Positions 1 to 8,089 are shown, counted from the first letter of the stretch. The stretch: DNA of 64,000 nt from Nonomuraea muscovyensis (GCF_014207745.1 NZ_JACHJB010000002.1:1984001-2048000), one strand, 5' to 3'. Notes: generated by a model not told the origin, from the letters alone. Made by a program: numbers and translations.

Positions 1-32
1 GCACAACGTCAGCACGGGTGCTGACGTTGTGC
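1..32. repeat. Perfect 15-bp inverted repeat at the left edge
   Basis: Bases 1-15 and 18-32 are exact reverse complements around a 2-base centre (GG). No T-rich tail follows on the plus strand, and what lies to the left is unseen. It could be a terminator of a gene beyond the edge or a dyad operator. The symmetry is certain; the role is not. Confidence 0.5.
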
Positions 33-55
33 TGATCAATCCCGAACAACAAGAA

Positions 56-90
56 GCCCCAGACTCCTGGCGGGTGCCGTGAGCTGGGGC
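56..90 (-). terminator. Intrinsic terminator of the minus-strand tRNA cluster
   Basis: Stem GCCCCAG (56-62) pairs with CTGGGGC (84-90). On the minus strand the stem is followed by a T-rich stretch, TTCTTGTTGTT (positions 55 to 45). It lies about 45 bases downstream of the tRNA-Val 3' end and is well placed to end the Gly-Cys-Val transcript. Confidence 0.7.
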
Positions 91-135
91 GATAACTTCT
101 GTTTGACCAGGTCAGACCTGATCTACCAGGGAGTG

Positions 136-210
136 TGGTGGACGATACTGGGATTGAACCAGTGACCTCTTCCGTGTCAGGGAAGCGCTCTCCCGCTGAG
201 CTAATCGTCC
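136..210 (-). tRNA. tRNA-Val (anticodon GAC)
   Basis: The minus strand reads GGACGAT ... ATCGTCC followed by A and an encoded CCA. The anticodon stem CTTCC/GGAAG holds loop CTGACAC, giving anticodon GAC. The gene is 75 nt including CCA and has the T-loop sequence GGTTCAATCCC. Another copy with the same sequence where compared lies at 29285-29359 on the plus strand. Confidence 0.97.
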
Positions 211-214
211 TTGG

Positions 215-285
215 AGGTGGAGACGGGATTTGAACCCGTGTGGACGGCTTTGCAGGCCGCTGCCTCGCCTCTCGGCCACTCCACC
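215..285 (-). tRNA. tRNA-Cys (anticodon GCA)
   Basis: Acceptor arms GGTGGAG/CTCCACC are followed by discriminator T, as expected for tRNA-Cys. Anticodon loop CTGCAAA gives GCA. CCA is not encoded. The gene is 71 nt and ends 4 bases before tRNA-Val. A second copy lies at 29071-29141 on the other strand. Confidence 0.97.
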
Positions 286-298
286 GTGCCGAACTCCG

Positions 299-370
299 AG
301 CGGAAGACGGGATTCGAACCCGCGACCCTCACCTTGGCAAGGTGATGCTCTACCACTGAGCCACTTCCGC
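299..370 (-). tRNA. tRNA-Gly (anticodon GCC)
   Basis: Acceptor GCGGAAG/CTTCCGC, anticodon stem TCACC/GGTGA with loop TTGCCAA, giving anticodon GCC. It is 72 nt with no encoded CCA. First gene of the minus-strand cluster; two further copies occur at 28981 and 29194. Confidence 0.97.
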
Positions 371-411
371 GTTGTCGCCCGTCCACTCTAGCGGGTTTTC
401 CGAGTGGATGC

Positions 412-1047
412 TCACTTGCGGAGCTGTCGCGCCACGCTGCGTTCGGTCGCGGGCAGGCTGAGGAAGATCTCCAGGATGCGGGTGAGCCGGTGGACCTCGA
501 TGCGGTGGAAGGCGGGCCCGTCGGAGCGGGCCAGCAGCAGGGTGAGCGCGAGCGGCGGCAGCGGGGCGTGGATGACGTGCAGGCCCCCCTCCAGCGTGGC
601 GGCCGTGGGCCGGGCCGGCACGCTGTCGGGCAGCGGCACCTTCTGGGGGGCGCGCCAGCTCGCGTAGACGACGCCGTGCTCGGCGGCCGTGGCGGCCCAG
701 TCGGCGCTGAACAGCACCGGCAGCGAGTCGACCAGCGTGGTCAGCGCCCGGTCGCCAGCCGTGGTGATGTACTTGAGTATCTCCAGCTCGGGATAGGTGC
801 CGGGCGCCTCGCGGGTGCTCCAGACACCCTCGACCGTCACGCCCTCGACGCCGTGCAGGCCCTTGACGAGCGTCTCCTTGGGGGTGCCCTCGGGGCAGTA
901 GACGGTGAGGTCGTCGACCGCCCGGCCGTCGCCCCTGTCGAGCACGGTGACCTGGGTGATGTCGGCTCCGGCCGTGCCGAGGACCCGGGTCACCTGGGCC
1001 AGCGACCCCGGGCGGTCGGGCAGCGTGATGCGGACACGAAGGAGCAT
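412..1047 (-). CDS. ACT domain-containing amino-acid-binding protein
   Basis: A 211-residue soluble protein. Residues 1-70 show an ACT fold: the opening RVRITLPDRPGSLAQVTRVLG, with the DRPGSL-type ligand-loop motif followed by a helix, is characteristic. ACT domains bind amino acids or other small ligands and act as sensors. The remaining 140 residues match no domain I recognise and carry no membrane segment. The ATG is preceded by a GGGAGGGATGG ribosome-binding sequence. The ligand and any partner enzyme are unknown; no biosynthetic gene sits beside it. It is divergent from the dus gene, 80 bases away. Confidence 0.85.
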   Translation of the reverse strand: MLLRVRITLPDRPGSLAQVTRVLGTAGADITQVTVLDRGDGRAVDDLTVYCPEGTPKETLVKGLHGVEGVTVEGVWSTREAPGTYPELEILKYITTAGDRALTTLVDSLPVLFSADWAATAAEHGVVYASWRAPQKVPLPDSVPARPTAATLEGGLHVIHAPLPPLALTLLLARSDGPAFHRIEVHRLTRILEIFLSLPATERSVARQLRK

Positions 1048-1127
1048 CCATCCCTCCCTGCGAAGATGCCGTTCCCAGCCTATCGGCGAATACCGGTCGC
1101 AGCCGGACCTGCGCTACAACTGACAGG

Positions 1128-2237
1128 GTGAAGATTGGGCCGATCGAGGTGTGGCCGCCGGTGGTGCTGGCGCCGATGGCGGGCATCACGAACGCGCCGT
1201 TCCGGGTGCTCTGCCGTGAGCAGGGCGCCGGGTTGTTCGTGTGCGAGATGATCACGACGCGGGCGCTGGTCGAGCGCAATCCGAAGACGATGCGCATGAT
1301 CAGGTTCGCCGAGTCGGAGACGCCGCGGAGCATCCAGCTGTACGGGGTCGATCCCGTGACGGTGGGCCGGGCGGTCAGGATGATCGCCGAGGAGGACCTG
1401 GCCGACCACATCGACCTCAACTTCGGCTGCCCGGTGCCCAAGGTGACCCGGCGGGGCGGCGGCTCGGCCCTGCCGTACAAGCGACACCTGCTGCGGCGGA
1501 TCCTGCGCGAGGCGGTGGCCCACGCGGGCCCGCTGCCGGTGACGATGAAGATGCGCAAGGGCATCGACGACGACCACCTGACCTATCTCGACGCCGGCCG
1601 CATCGCGGCCGAGGAGGGGATCGCGGCCGTCGCCCTGCACGCCCGTACGGCCCGGCAGCACTACGGCGGCGTGGCCGACTGGGACGCCATCGCCAGGCTG
1701 AAGGAGTCCGTGCCCGAGATCCCGGTGCTCGGCAACGGCGACGTCTGGTGCGCCGACGACGCGCTGCGGATGATGGCCGAGACCGGCTGTGACGGCGTCG
1801 TCGTGGGCCGGGGCTGCCTGGGCCGGCCGTGGCTGTTCGCCGATCTGGAGCGCGCGTTCGACGGCGACCCGGAGCGGGCCCGGCCGACGCTGGGCGAGGT
1901 GGCGGCGGTGATGGCCCGCCATGCCGAAGGGCTGACCGCGTGCTTCGACATCGAGCGCTACGCGGTGGCCGACTTCCGCAAGCATGTGGGGTGGTATCTC
2001 AAGGGCTTCACGGTGGGCGCCGAGCTGCGGCGCGAGCTGGCCACCGCCGAGTCGCTCGACGGGCTGCGGGCGGGGCTGGCGAAGCTGGAGCACGACCAGC
2101 CGTGGCCGCCCAACACCGACACCCCGCGCGGCAAGTCGGGCGAGCGCACCAAGGTGCTGCTGCCCGACGGCTGGCTGGACGACCCCTGGGACTGCGTCGT
2201 GCCGGCCGACGCCGAGTCCGACGTCTCGGGCGGCTGA
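1128..2237 (+). CDS. dusB: tRNA-dihydrouridine synthase (Dus family)
   Basis: FMN enzyme that reduces specific uridines to dihydrouridine in the tRNA D-loop using NADPH. The 369-residue TIM barrel has the diagnostic APMAGITNAPFR segment near the N-terminus, the active-site motif LNFGCPVPKV with catalytic Cys101, the MKMRKG strand, LHARTA, LGNGDVW, and the FMN-phosphate motif VVVGRGCLGRPW. GTG start at 1128, with no alternative start giving the complete barrel. The subfamily letter (DusB-like) is an inference from length and motifs. It converges on the AlkB-like gene. Confidence 0.93.
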   Translation: MKIGPIEVWPPVVLAPMAGITNAPFRVLCREQGAGLFVCEMITTRALVERNPKTMRMIRFAESETPRSIQLYGVDPVTVGRAVRMIAEEDLADHIDLNFGCPVPKVTRRGGGSALPYKRHLLRRILREAVAHAGPLPVTMKMRKGIDDDHLTYLDAGRIAAEEGIAAVALHARTARQHYGGVADWDAIARLKESVPEIPVLGNGDVWCADDALRMMAETGCDGVVVGRGCLGRPWLFADLERAFDGDPERARPTLGEVAAVMARHAEGLTACFDIERYAVADFRKHVGWYLKGFTVGAELRRELATAESLDGLRAGLAKLEHDQPWPPNTDTPRGKSGERTKVLLPDGWLDDPWDCVVPADAESDVSGG

Positions 2238-2335
2238 CGGCCGCCGCCCGTGCGCAGGCCGAGCCCGTGCGCGGCCCGCGCCCATGCGCAGGCCGCGTCC
2301 GTGCAGGCCGCGTCGCGCGGGCCTCAGCGCGGGCC

Positions 2336-2965
2336 TCAGCGCACGCCGCGCGGCCTGAACTGGACGCTGATGCGCGGCCCGGCCGGCCGGCTGGTCTTGG
2401 GGACGGCGTGCTCCCAGGTGCGCTGGCAACTGCCGCCCATGACGAGCAGGTCGCCGTGGCCGAGGTCGCGGCGGATCGACTCGCCGCCGCCGCGCGGGCG
2501 CAGGAGCAGCGAGCGCGGGGCGCCGACCGAGAGGATCGCGACCATGGTGTCCTCGGTGCTCCCCCGTCCGATGGTGTCGCCGTGCCAGGCGACGCTGTCA
2601 CGACCGTCGCGGTAGAAGCACAGCCCGGCCGTGCGGAACGGCTCGCCCAGCTCGTCGTGGTAGTGGGCGTTGAGCGCGCGCAGGGCGTCGTCGAGGGCCG
2701 GGTCGGGCAGCCGCTCCCCCTCGTCGTAGAACTTGAGCAACCGGGGAACGTCGACGACCCTGTCGTACATCCGCCGGCGCTCCTCCTTCCACGGCACGCC
2801 GTCGGCCAGCCGCTCGAACAGCGCGTCGGCGCCCGCCATCCAGCCCGGCCGGACGTCGATCCACGCCCCGTGGCCGAGGACCGTCCGCTGGACCGTGTCG
2901 CTGAGCGGGCCGAGGCCGCCGTCAAGGTCGAGGTCGAGCAGTGACGGCTGGAAAACTGCCTTCAT
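2336..2965 (-). CDS. alkB: AlkB-family 2-oxoglutarate/Fe(II) dioxygenase
   Basis: Probable oxidative demethylase of alkylated nucleic-acid bases, releasing formaldehyde. From the ATG at 2965 the protein has 209 residues. Iron ligands are visible as H128-G-D130 (AWHGDT) and H186 (WEHAVPK); the RISVQFRPR tail supplies the 2-oxoglutarate-binding arginines. A GTG at 2995 in frame would add ten residues (FEASHTLGL) that do not look like the family, so the ATG is preferred. It stands alone, not in an Ada operon, so a DNA-repair role is inferred from the family only. Confidence 0.88.
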   Translation of the reverse strand: MKAVFQPSLLDLDLDGGLGPLSDTVQRTVLGHGAWIDVRPGWMAGADALFERLADGVPWKEERRRMYDRVVDVPRLLKFYDEGERLPDPALDDALRALNAHYHDELGEPFRTAGLCFYRDGRDSVAWHGDTIGRGSTEDTMVAILSVGAPRSLLLRPRGGGESIRRDLGHGDLLVMGGSCQRTWEHAVPKTSRPAGPRISVQFRPRGVR

Positions 2966-3081
2966 GAGGCCGAGTGTATGCGAGGCTTCAAACACCCATT
3001 CGACTCAGGGGGGCTGAGCAGCCGTGGCCGCCGCCGAGGACCTGGCGTGAAAGCACTTCGGCCGACCGGGCAAGTACGGGC

Positions 3082-3643
3082 GTGACAGTGCACAACACGC
3101 GCAACGAGGCAGGGCGCCGCTTAGGGGTGCCACCCGATCTCTTCGACGCGCATTTCGCCGAGATCCACCGCTACATCGCGCGGCGGTTGTCCGAGGACGT
3201 GGCCGACGACCTGGCGGCCGAGGTGTTCGTGGTGGCCCTGCAGGGCGCCTACGACCCGGCGATCGGCGCGGTCCGGCCCTGGCTGTACGGCATCGCCACC
3301 CATCTCGTCGCACGGCACCGGCGAACGGAGGTCAGGCGGTGGAAGGCGATCAGCCGGACGGCCGAGCGCGACGGCGGCGGCCACGAGGACGAGGTGCTCG
3401 ACCGGGTGACGGCGGCGCGCTTCACCGGCCCGCCGGCGGGGGCGCTGGCGGGCCGGTGAAGCGGCGCGACCGGGACGTGGTGCTCCTGGTCGCGCTGGGC
3501 GGGCTCAGCCACGCCGAGGTGGGCGAGGCCCTCGGCATCCCGCCGGCACCGTCGGGTCCCGGCTGAGCCGGGCGCGCGGGCAACTGCGCCGGGCACTCGG
3601 TGACGTCAACCCGCCGACCCATGTAACGTCTAGACCGTGTTGA
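3082..3643 (+). pseudogene. ECF-like sigma-70 factor, disrupted by two frameshifts
   Basis: From GTG 3082 the frame encodes region 2 (LFDAHFAEIHRYIARRL, then DDLAAEVFVVAL, PWLYGIATHLVARH). It stops at 3457-3459 after GALAGR. A different frame then carries the start of region 4 (RRDRDVVLLVALGGLSHAEV), and the third frame completes it (GTVGSRLSRARGQLRRALG). One missing base near 3455 and another near 3545 would restore a single polypeptide of about 187 residues whose stop (TGA, 3641-3643) overlaps the next gene's GTG in GTGTTGA. Both breaks are in G/C-rich runs, so true decay and sequence error are both possible. Confidence 0.7.
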
Positions 3644-4866
3644 GCCGTTACATGGCCGGTGCGGTCGCCGCGCGCACCGGCGACGAGATGTCCGGGCCCG
3701 CCCTTCTCCTCGCGGGGCTGGCCCTGAGCGGCTCCCCCGTGCCGGGGTCGTGGCTGCTGGCGGGGCTCACCGCCTCGGCGGCCGTCGGCGGGCCGCTGCT
3801 CGGGGCACTGCTCGACCGGGCCGAACGGCCGGGCCGGATGGTCGGCTGGTGCCTGCTCGGCTACACCGCCGGCCTGCTCGCCGTGCTGCTGGGGCTGGGA
3901 CGGCTGCCCGACGCCGCGCTGGTCGCCGTCGCCGCACTGGCCGGGCTGCTGGGGCCGGCGCTCACCGGTGGCTGGACGTCCCAACTGCCCCTCGTCGTCC
4001 CGCCCGATCGGCTGGCACGGGCCAACGCCCTGGACGCGATCAGCTACAACGTGGCCGGCCTCGTGGGCCCGGCGGCGGTGGCCGCGGTCGCCGCCGCCAC
4101 GAGCGGCCGGACGGCCGTGGTGGTCTCGGCCGTCCTGCTGCTCGCGGCGGCCCCTTCGGCCTGGACGCTCCCCACCCGCCGGCCGGACCCGGCCCGGCCT
4201 GCCGTCCCGGCGCGACCGACCGGCACGCACGGCACGGACGGCGTGGTTCCCGGCCCCTCGGGTGAGGCGGCGTTACGCCGGGAACTCGCCGCCGGGTTCG
4301 GCGCCATCGCGCGCAACGCGTCACTCAGGCGGGCGACCGTGACCTCGGTGATCTCCTTCTGCGGCGTCGCCGTGCTGGTGGTCGGCGCGCCGCTGCTCGG
4401 CGCCGAGCTGACGGGCGAGGTCTCCTACGGTGCCCTGCTGCTCGCGGTGACGGCCGCCGCCGCGCTCACCGCGAACGCGGCCGTGGCGCGGCTGCGGCGC
4501 TGGACGCCGCGGCCGGACACCGTCCTCGCGGTCTCCACGCTGCTCCTCGGCGCGGCCCTGGCGCTGGCGGCCGTGGCGGCGCGCACCGGCGGCCCGTTCG
4601 AGCTCGCCGTGCTCGCCGCGGCCCTGGCCGGGCTGGCGGAGGGACCCCAGCTCACGGCCCTGCTGGCGGTACGCCACCGCGAGGCCCCGCCGCGGCTGCG
4701 CGGCCAGATCTTCACCACCGGCGCCAGCCTCAAGATCACCTCGTACGCCGGAGGCGCCGCCCTGGCCGGACCGCTCGCCGCGTACGACCTCGGGGTCGCC
4801 CTGCTCGCCGGGGCGGCCCTGCAGATCCTGGCCGCGCTGGCGTACGGGCTGCTGTCGCGCCGCTAG
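3637..4866 (+). CDS. MFS transporter (drug-exporter type)
   Basis: A 409-residue integral membrane protein with about 10-12 hydrophobic segments and a short charged loop near residues 187-215. It has the loop 2-3 pattern GALLDRAERPGRMVG typical of the major facilitator superfamily; the substrate is not predictable. The GTG start at 3637 overlaps the stop of the broken sigma-factor gene, suggesting translational coupling in the ancestral arrangement. The stop codon lies inside a 37-bp tandem duplication. No specific regulator is evident. Confidence 0.85.
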   Translation: MLSRYMAGAVAARTGDEMSGPALLLAGLALSGSPVPGSWLLAGLTASAAVGGPLLGALLDRAERPGRMVGWCLLGYTAGLLAVLLGLGRLPDAALVAVAALAGLLGPALTGGWTSQLPLVVPPDRLARANALDAISYNVAGLVGPAAVAAVAAATSGRTAVVVSAVLLLAAAPSAWTLPTRRPDPARPAVPARPTGTHGTDGVVPGPSGEAALRRELAAGFGAIARNASLRRATVTSVISFCGVAVLVVGAPLLGAELTGEVSYGALLLAVTAAAALTANAAVARLRRWTPRPDTVLAVSTLLLGAALALAAVAARTGGPFELAVLAAALAGLAEGPQLTALLAVRHREAPPRLRGQIFTTGASLKITSYAGGAALAGPLAAYDLGVALLAGAALQILAALAYGLLSRR

Positions 4867-4934
4867 TCCGGTCCCCGTGCCGCCCACCGGGCTGCCTCGC
4901 TAGTCCGGTCCCCGTGCCGCCCACCGGGCCGCCT
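4861..4934. repeat. 37-bp tandem duplication across the MFS stop codon
   Basis: Bases 4861-4897 are repeated at 4898-4934 with one mismatch (gct versus gcc). The unit contains the end of the MFS coding sequence, so the second copy is a non-coding duplicate. Its right part also forms the first arm of the 14-bp inverted repeat that follows. Confidence 0.8.
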
Positions 4935-4968
4935 CGCACTCATGGTCAGGTGCGGGCCCGGTGGGCGG
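4917..4968. terminator. 14-bp inverted repeat between convergent genes
   Basis: CCGCCCACCGGGCC (4917-4930) pairs perfectly with 4955-4968 around a 24-base loop. It lies between the convergent MFS and CGNR genes, with the right arm within the last CGNR codons. It probably works as a bidirectional GC-rich terminator without a T-run, as is common in actinomycetes. Confidence 0.55.
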
Positions 4969-5509
4969 CGACGCGTTCGCGGGTGGCGCAGCGGGTGCTG
5001 CAGTAGCGGCGCGGGCTGCCTCCTCCCAGGTCGAGGTACGGCCGACGGCATCCGGCCGAGGCGCACAGCCCGCCGGGCACCCGCTGGTGGTCGGCCAGCA
5101 GGACGGCCAGCGCCATGGCCGACGAGGCGAGGAACCACTCCGCCCACGGCACGTCGTCGTGGGCGTCCACGTGCAGGTGCCAGGTGGACGTGCCGCCGTG
5201 GCTGGTCAGCCGGGGCGGGCGGGCCGTGTCGGCGAGGATCCGGTTGAGCAGCGCGGCGGCGGCGTCGACGCCTGGGGCGGCCAGCACCTCGACCAGCCGG
5301 CCCGCCGCCTCCCGCATCGCCGCGACATCGCGGGCACCCACGTCCTCGGCCGCGCCCCCGCCCGGCGGGTCCGCGCCGGCCCCGGCCCGCTCGCCGTGGG
5401 CGCGGAGCACCCGGGCCACCGACTCGGCCGACGGCTCCTCGTACAGCAGGGCCACGCACAGGTCGACGGCCCGCTCGGCCATCGCCCGGGTCGAGTGCAC
5501 GTTCACCAC
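4946..5509 (-). CDS. CGNR zinc-finger / ABATE domain protein
   Basis: A 187-residue protein with the N-terminal ABATE-type region seen in many actinobacterial regulators (AVDLCVALL opening) and a C-terminal zinc finger: C-A-S-A-G-C-R-R-P-Y-L-D, then RRYCSTRCATRERV, supplying four cysteines. CGNR proteins are presumed DNA-binding regulators. Here the usual CGNR tetrad reads CATR. It begins GTG-GTG at 5509; the second GTG is equally possible. A second CGNR protein lies at 16195-16782. Confidence 0.85.
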   Translation of the reverse strand: MVNVHSTRAMAERAVDLCVALLYEEPSAESVARVLRAHGERAGAGADPPGGGAAEDVGARDVAAMREAAGRLVEVLAAPGVDAAAALLNRILADTARPPRLTSHGGTSTWHLHVDAHDDVPWAEWFLASSAMALAVLLADHQRVPGGLCASAGCRRPYLDLGGGSPRRYCSTRCATRERVAAHRART

Positions 5510-5558
5510 CGCAGCGTATTCCGTGCCGACCGGCGGCGGGCGCGCCCGACGGGCGGGG

Positions 5559-5921
5559 CTAACGGAGGGGGCGGCGGCCCGCGAAGCCCAGGTCGGTGCG
5601 GTGGTACCAGCCCAGCGCGGTCTCGCCCTCGATCCAGCACAGCCGGACCGAGACCCCGTCGAGCACGGACGGGAAGTCGAGCAGGACGGGCGCGAAGCCC
5701 TTCACCTCGATCCCCTGCCCCGCCCAGCCGCCGAGGAGGTGCTCGATGCGGGCCTCCAGCGCCTTCAGCTCGGGGACGCCGCCCAGCGAGGAGGCGCCGG
5801 CGGTGCGCCGGTCGTGGGCGATCTCCGCCATGTCGGCGCGGGCGGCGACCAGCGCGCGGGAGTCCTCGACGATCGACGGCAGCAGCGCGCGCGCCTCGTC
5901 CAGGGTGAACAGTCTGTCCAT
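5559..5921 (-). CDS. DUF2203 family protein
   Basis: A 120-residue soluble protein starting MDRLFTLDEARALLPSI, the hallmark of DUF2203. It has a helical N-terminal half and a C-terminal beta portion with LCWIEGE and GWYHRTDLGFAGRRPL. The function of the family is unknown. The ATG at 5921 is two bases from the stop of the upstream GntR gene, so the two are co-transcribed and probably translationally coupled. Confidence 0.9.
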   Translation of the reverse strand: MDRLFTLDEARALLPSIVEDSRALVAARADMAEIAHDRRTAGASSLGGVPELKALEARIEHLLGGWAGQGIEVKGFAPVLLDFPSVLDGVSVRLCWIEGETALGWYHRTDLGFAGRRPLR

Positions 5922-5923
5922 CG

Positions 5924-6604
5924 CTACCCGTTCGGCTCGTAGGCGTGCAGCAGCAGCTTCTCGGCCTCGTCGAGGTAGCCGTCGAGGTAGGCGGCGGCCT
6001 CCTCCGTCCGGCCGGACTCCAGCATCGCCAGCAGGCGGCGGTTGCGCTCGACGAACGGCTCGTGGAAGGCGCGCGGGTTGTGCATGACGTGGAACACCAG
6101 GCGCAGCTCCGCCAGGAGCTGCCGCATCGCCTCGTCCAGCCGCGGGCTCTGGTTGAGCGTCACCAGCGCCTGGTGGAAGCGGATGTTGGCGGTGCCGACG
6201 CCCTGCCAGTCGTCCTGCTCGGCGGCCCGCTCGGCGTCCGCGAGGGCCTCCTTGATCAGCGTGAGCTGCTCGGCGGTGGGGACGCGGCGCACGGCCGCGC
6301 CTTCCAGGACGCGGCGCACCCGGTAGAGGTCGGCGACGTCCTCGGCGGACAGAATCCGCACGAACACGCCGCGGTTGAGCCGGTGCTCCAGGAGCCGTTC
6401 GTGGCCGAGGAGCCGGAACGCCTCGCGCAGCGTGTTGCGCGACACCCCGAGCGCCTCGGAGATCGACTCCTCGGACAGGCGCTGGCCTGGGGTGAAGAAC
6501 CCCTCGCTGATGCGGTCGCGGAGGATGTCGGCCACCCGTTCGGCGGTGCTGCTGCGCCCCAGCCGGGTGCGGTCGCGCTCGAGATCGGCAACAGCGTCGT
6601 TCAC
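5924..6604 (-). CDS. GntR-family regulator, FCD (FadR) subfamily
   Basis: The N-terminal winged helix contains AERVADILRDRI and LSEESISEALGVSRNTLREAFRLL; the C-terminal FCD helical domain has FHQALVTLNQSPRLDEAM and the metal/ligand-type histidines in FHVMHNPRAFHEPF. Members sense organic acids. GTG 6604 is chosen because the alternative TTG at 6649 would put the start inside the inverted repeat shared with the divergent transporter. It probably controls that transporter and itself. Confidence 0.88.
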   Translation of the reverse strand: MNDAVADLERDRTRLGRSSTAERVADILRDRISEGFFTPGQRLSEESISEALGVSRNTLREAFRLLGHERLLEHRLNRGVFVRILSAEDVADLYRVRRVLEGAAVRRVPTAEQLTLIKEALADAERAAEQDDWQGVGTANIRFHQALVTLNQSPRLDEAMRQLLAELRLVFHVMHNPRAFHEPFVERNRRLLAMLESGRTEEAAAYLDGYLDEAEKLLLHAYEPNG

Positions 6605-6644
6605 AAGGGCCAGACAATCATCGAACAAAACCCTTGTCGAGTTG

Positions 6645-6665
6645 TTCAACGATCCTTATGTTGAA
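6645..6665. promoter_or_regulatory. Candidate operator between gntR and the MHS transporter
   Basis: TTCAAC (6645-6650) and GTTGAA (6660-6665) form an inverted repeat around 9 bases; GTTGTTCAAC (6641-6650) is itself symmetric. It lies in the 95-base divergent control region, 35 bases before the transporter ATG. Binding by the GntR protein is inferred from position. Confidence 0.45.
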
Positions 6666-6699
6666 GAGAAGTCCCCCCAAGCATGATAGGAGCGGCCAC

Positions 6700-8001
6700 A
6701 TGTCAGGCTCCACGCAACAGACACGGCGGGTCATCGTCGCCAGCCTGATCGGGACGTCGCTGGAGTGGTACGACTTCTTCCTCTACACGACGGCCGCGAC
6801 CCTCGTCTTCGGCAAGCTGTTCTTCCCGACGTTCGACCCGCTCAACGCCACGCTCCTGGCCCTGACCACGAACGCCGTCGCGTTCGTCGCCCGGCCCCTC
6901 GGCGGGATCGTCTTCGGCCACTTCGGCGACCGCACCGGGCGCAAGACCGTGCTCGTGGTGACGCTCCTGGTGATGGGGATCTCCACGTTCCTCATCGGCC
7001 TGCTGCCCGGCTACGACAGCATCGGGGTCGCCGCGCCGATCCTGCTGGCGCTGCTGCGGTTCGTCCAGGGACTGGGACTCGGCGGCGAGTGGGGTGGAGC
7101 GGTGATCATGTCGCTGGAGCACGGCGACGACCGCCGGCGCGGCTTCAACGCGAGCTGGCCGCAGGTGGGCGTCCCGGCGGGATTCGTGCTGGCCACCGGA
7201 TTGCTGACGATCCTGTCGTTCACCCTGTCGGACGCGGCGTTCCTGTCGTGGGGGTGGCGGGTGCCGTTCCTGCTGTCCGGGGTGCTCGTCCTCGTCGGCC
7301 TCTGGGTGCGCGTGAGGATCACCGAGTCGCCGCTGTTCGCGCGGGTGGAGCAGGCGGGGACCAAGGCGAGGATGCCGCTGGTCGAGGTGCTGCGTACGCA
7401 CCCGCGCGCCCTGCTGTCGGCCTTCACCGCGCGCATCGGGGTGGACGTGGCCTTCTACACCTTCACCGCGTACATCCTGGTCTACCTCACCGGCACGCTC
7501 GGCCTGGAGCGCTCGGTCGGGCTGAACGCGGTCCTGATCGGGTCGGCGCTGCAACTGGTGCTGATCCCGCTGTTCGGCGCGCTGTCCGACCGCCTGGGCA
7601 GGCGTCCGGTCTACCTGGCGGGCGTGGTCGGCGCGGCGATCTGGGTGTTCGTGTTCTTCCCCCTGCTCGACACCGGGTCGTTCCCGTTCATCGCGCTCGC
7701 CACCGTCGTGGCGCTGGTCACCCACGCCGCCATGTACGGCCCGCAGGCGGCGTTCATCGCCGAACTGTTCACCACCCGGCTGCGCTACAGCGGCGCCTCC
7801 ATGGGCTACCAGGTGGCCGGGATCGTCGGCGGCGCGCTCGCCCCGATCATCGCGCTCAAGCTGTTCGACGTGTACGGCACGACGCTCGCCGTGTCGATCT
7901 ACGTGGTGGCCGCACTGGCCGTCACCGCCGTGGGCCTGGCCATCGCGCCGGAGACCCGCGACCTCGACGTCACGGCCGGCCCGCTGCCCCAGCGGACCTG
8001 A
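6700..8001 (+). CDS. MFS transporter, metabolite:H+ symporter (MHS/ShiA-like) family
   Basis: A 433-residue proton symporter of organic acids (the family includes shikimate, alpha-ketoglutarate, proline/betaine and citrate carriers). Diagnostic features: GTSLEWYDFFLY in TM1, RPLGGIVFGHFGDRTGRK in loop 2-3, RFVQGLGLGGEWGGA in TM4, and SDRLGRRPVY in loop 8-9. ATG 6700 is preceded by AGGAGCGG. The exact acid is unknown; the divergent FCD regulator supports a carboxylic acid. Confidence 0.9.
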   Translation: MSGSTQQTRRVIVASLIGTSLEWYDFFLYTTAATLVFGKLFFPTFDPLNATLLALTTNAVAFVARPLGGIVFGHFGDRTGRKTVLVVTLLVMGISTFLIGLLPGYDSIGVAAPILLALLRFVQGLGLGGEWGGAVIMSLEHGDDRRRGFNASWPQVGVPAGFVLATGLLTILSFTLSDAAFLSWGWRVPFLLSGVLVLVGLWVRVRITESPLFARVEQAGTKARMPLVEVLRTHPRALLSAFTARIGVDVAFYTFTAYILVYLTGTLGLERSVGLNAVLIGSALQLVLIPLFGALSDRLGRRPVYLAGVVGAAIWVFVFFPLLDTGSFPFIALATVVALVTHAAMYGPQAAFIAELFTTRLRYSGASMGYQVAGIVGGALAPIIALKLFDVYGTTLAVSIYVVAALAVTAVGLAIAPETRDLDVTAGPLPQRT

Positions 8002-8018
8002 CCGGCCTCCGAGGCCGG
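8002..8018 (+). terminator. Hairpin directly after the MHS transporter
   Basis: CCGGCCTC (8002-8009) and GAGGCCGG (8011-8018) form a short perfect stem starting at the base after the stop codon. No T-run follows. It may act with the larger hairpin at 8048-8077. Confidence 0.4.
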
Positions 8019-8047
8019 ACGTCCCCCGCAAGCCCGCCGCGAAGAAC

Positions 8048-8077
8048 CGCGGGCGGCGGCTGCCACCGCCGCCCGCG
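8048..8077 (+). terminator. 12-bp GC-only hairpin just before the SPFH gene
   Basis: Bases 8048-8059 pair perfectly with 8066-8077 around a six-base loop. It ends a few bases before the GGGAGGT ribosome-binding sequence of the next gene. It could terminate the transporter transcript or limit read-through and translation of the SPFH gene. Confidence 0.55.
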
Positions 8078-8089
8078 CGGGAGGTCACC

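Noticed and set aside
136..370. tRNA cluster as attachment site of an integrated element
   Set aside because: No integrase, excisionase or phage gene, and the interval between the two tRNA clusters holds ordinary chromosomal genes; duplication is the simpler view.
350..1564. 404-codon minus-strand frame over tRNA-Gly, the ACT gene and dus
   Set aside because: Runs through a tRNA and has no family resemblance.
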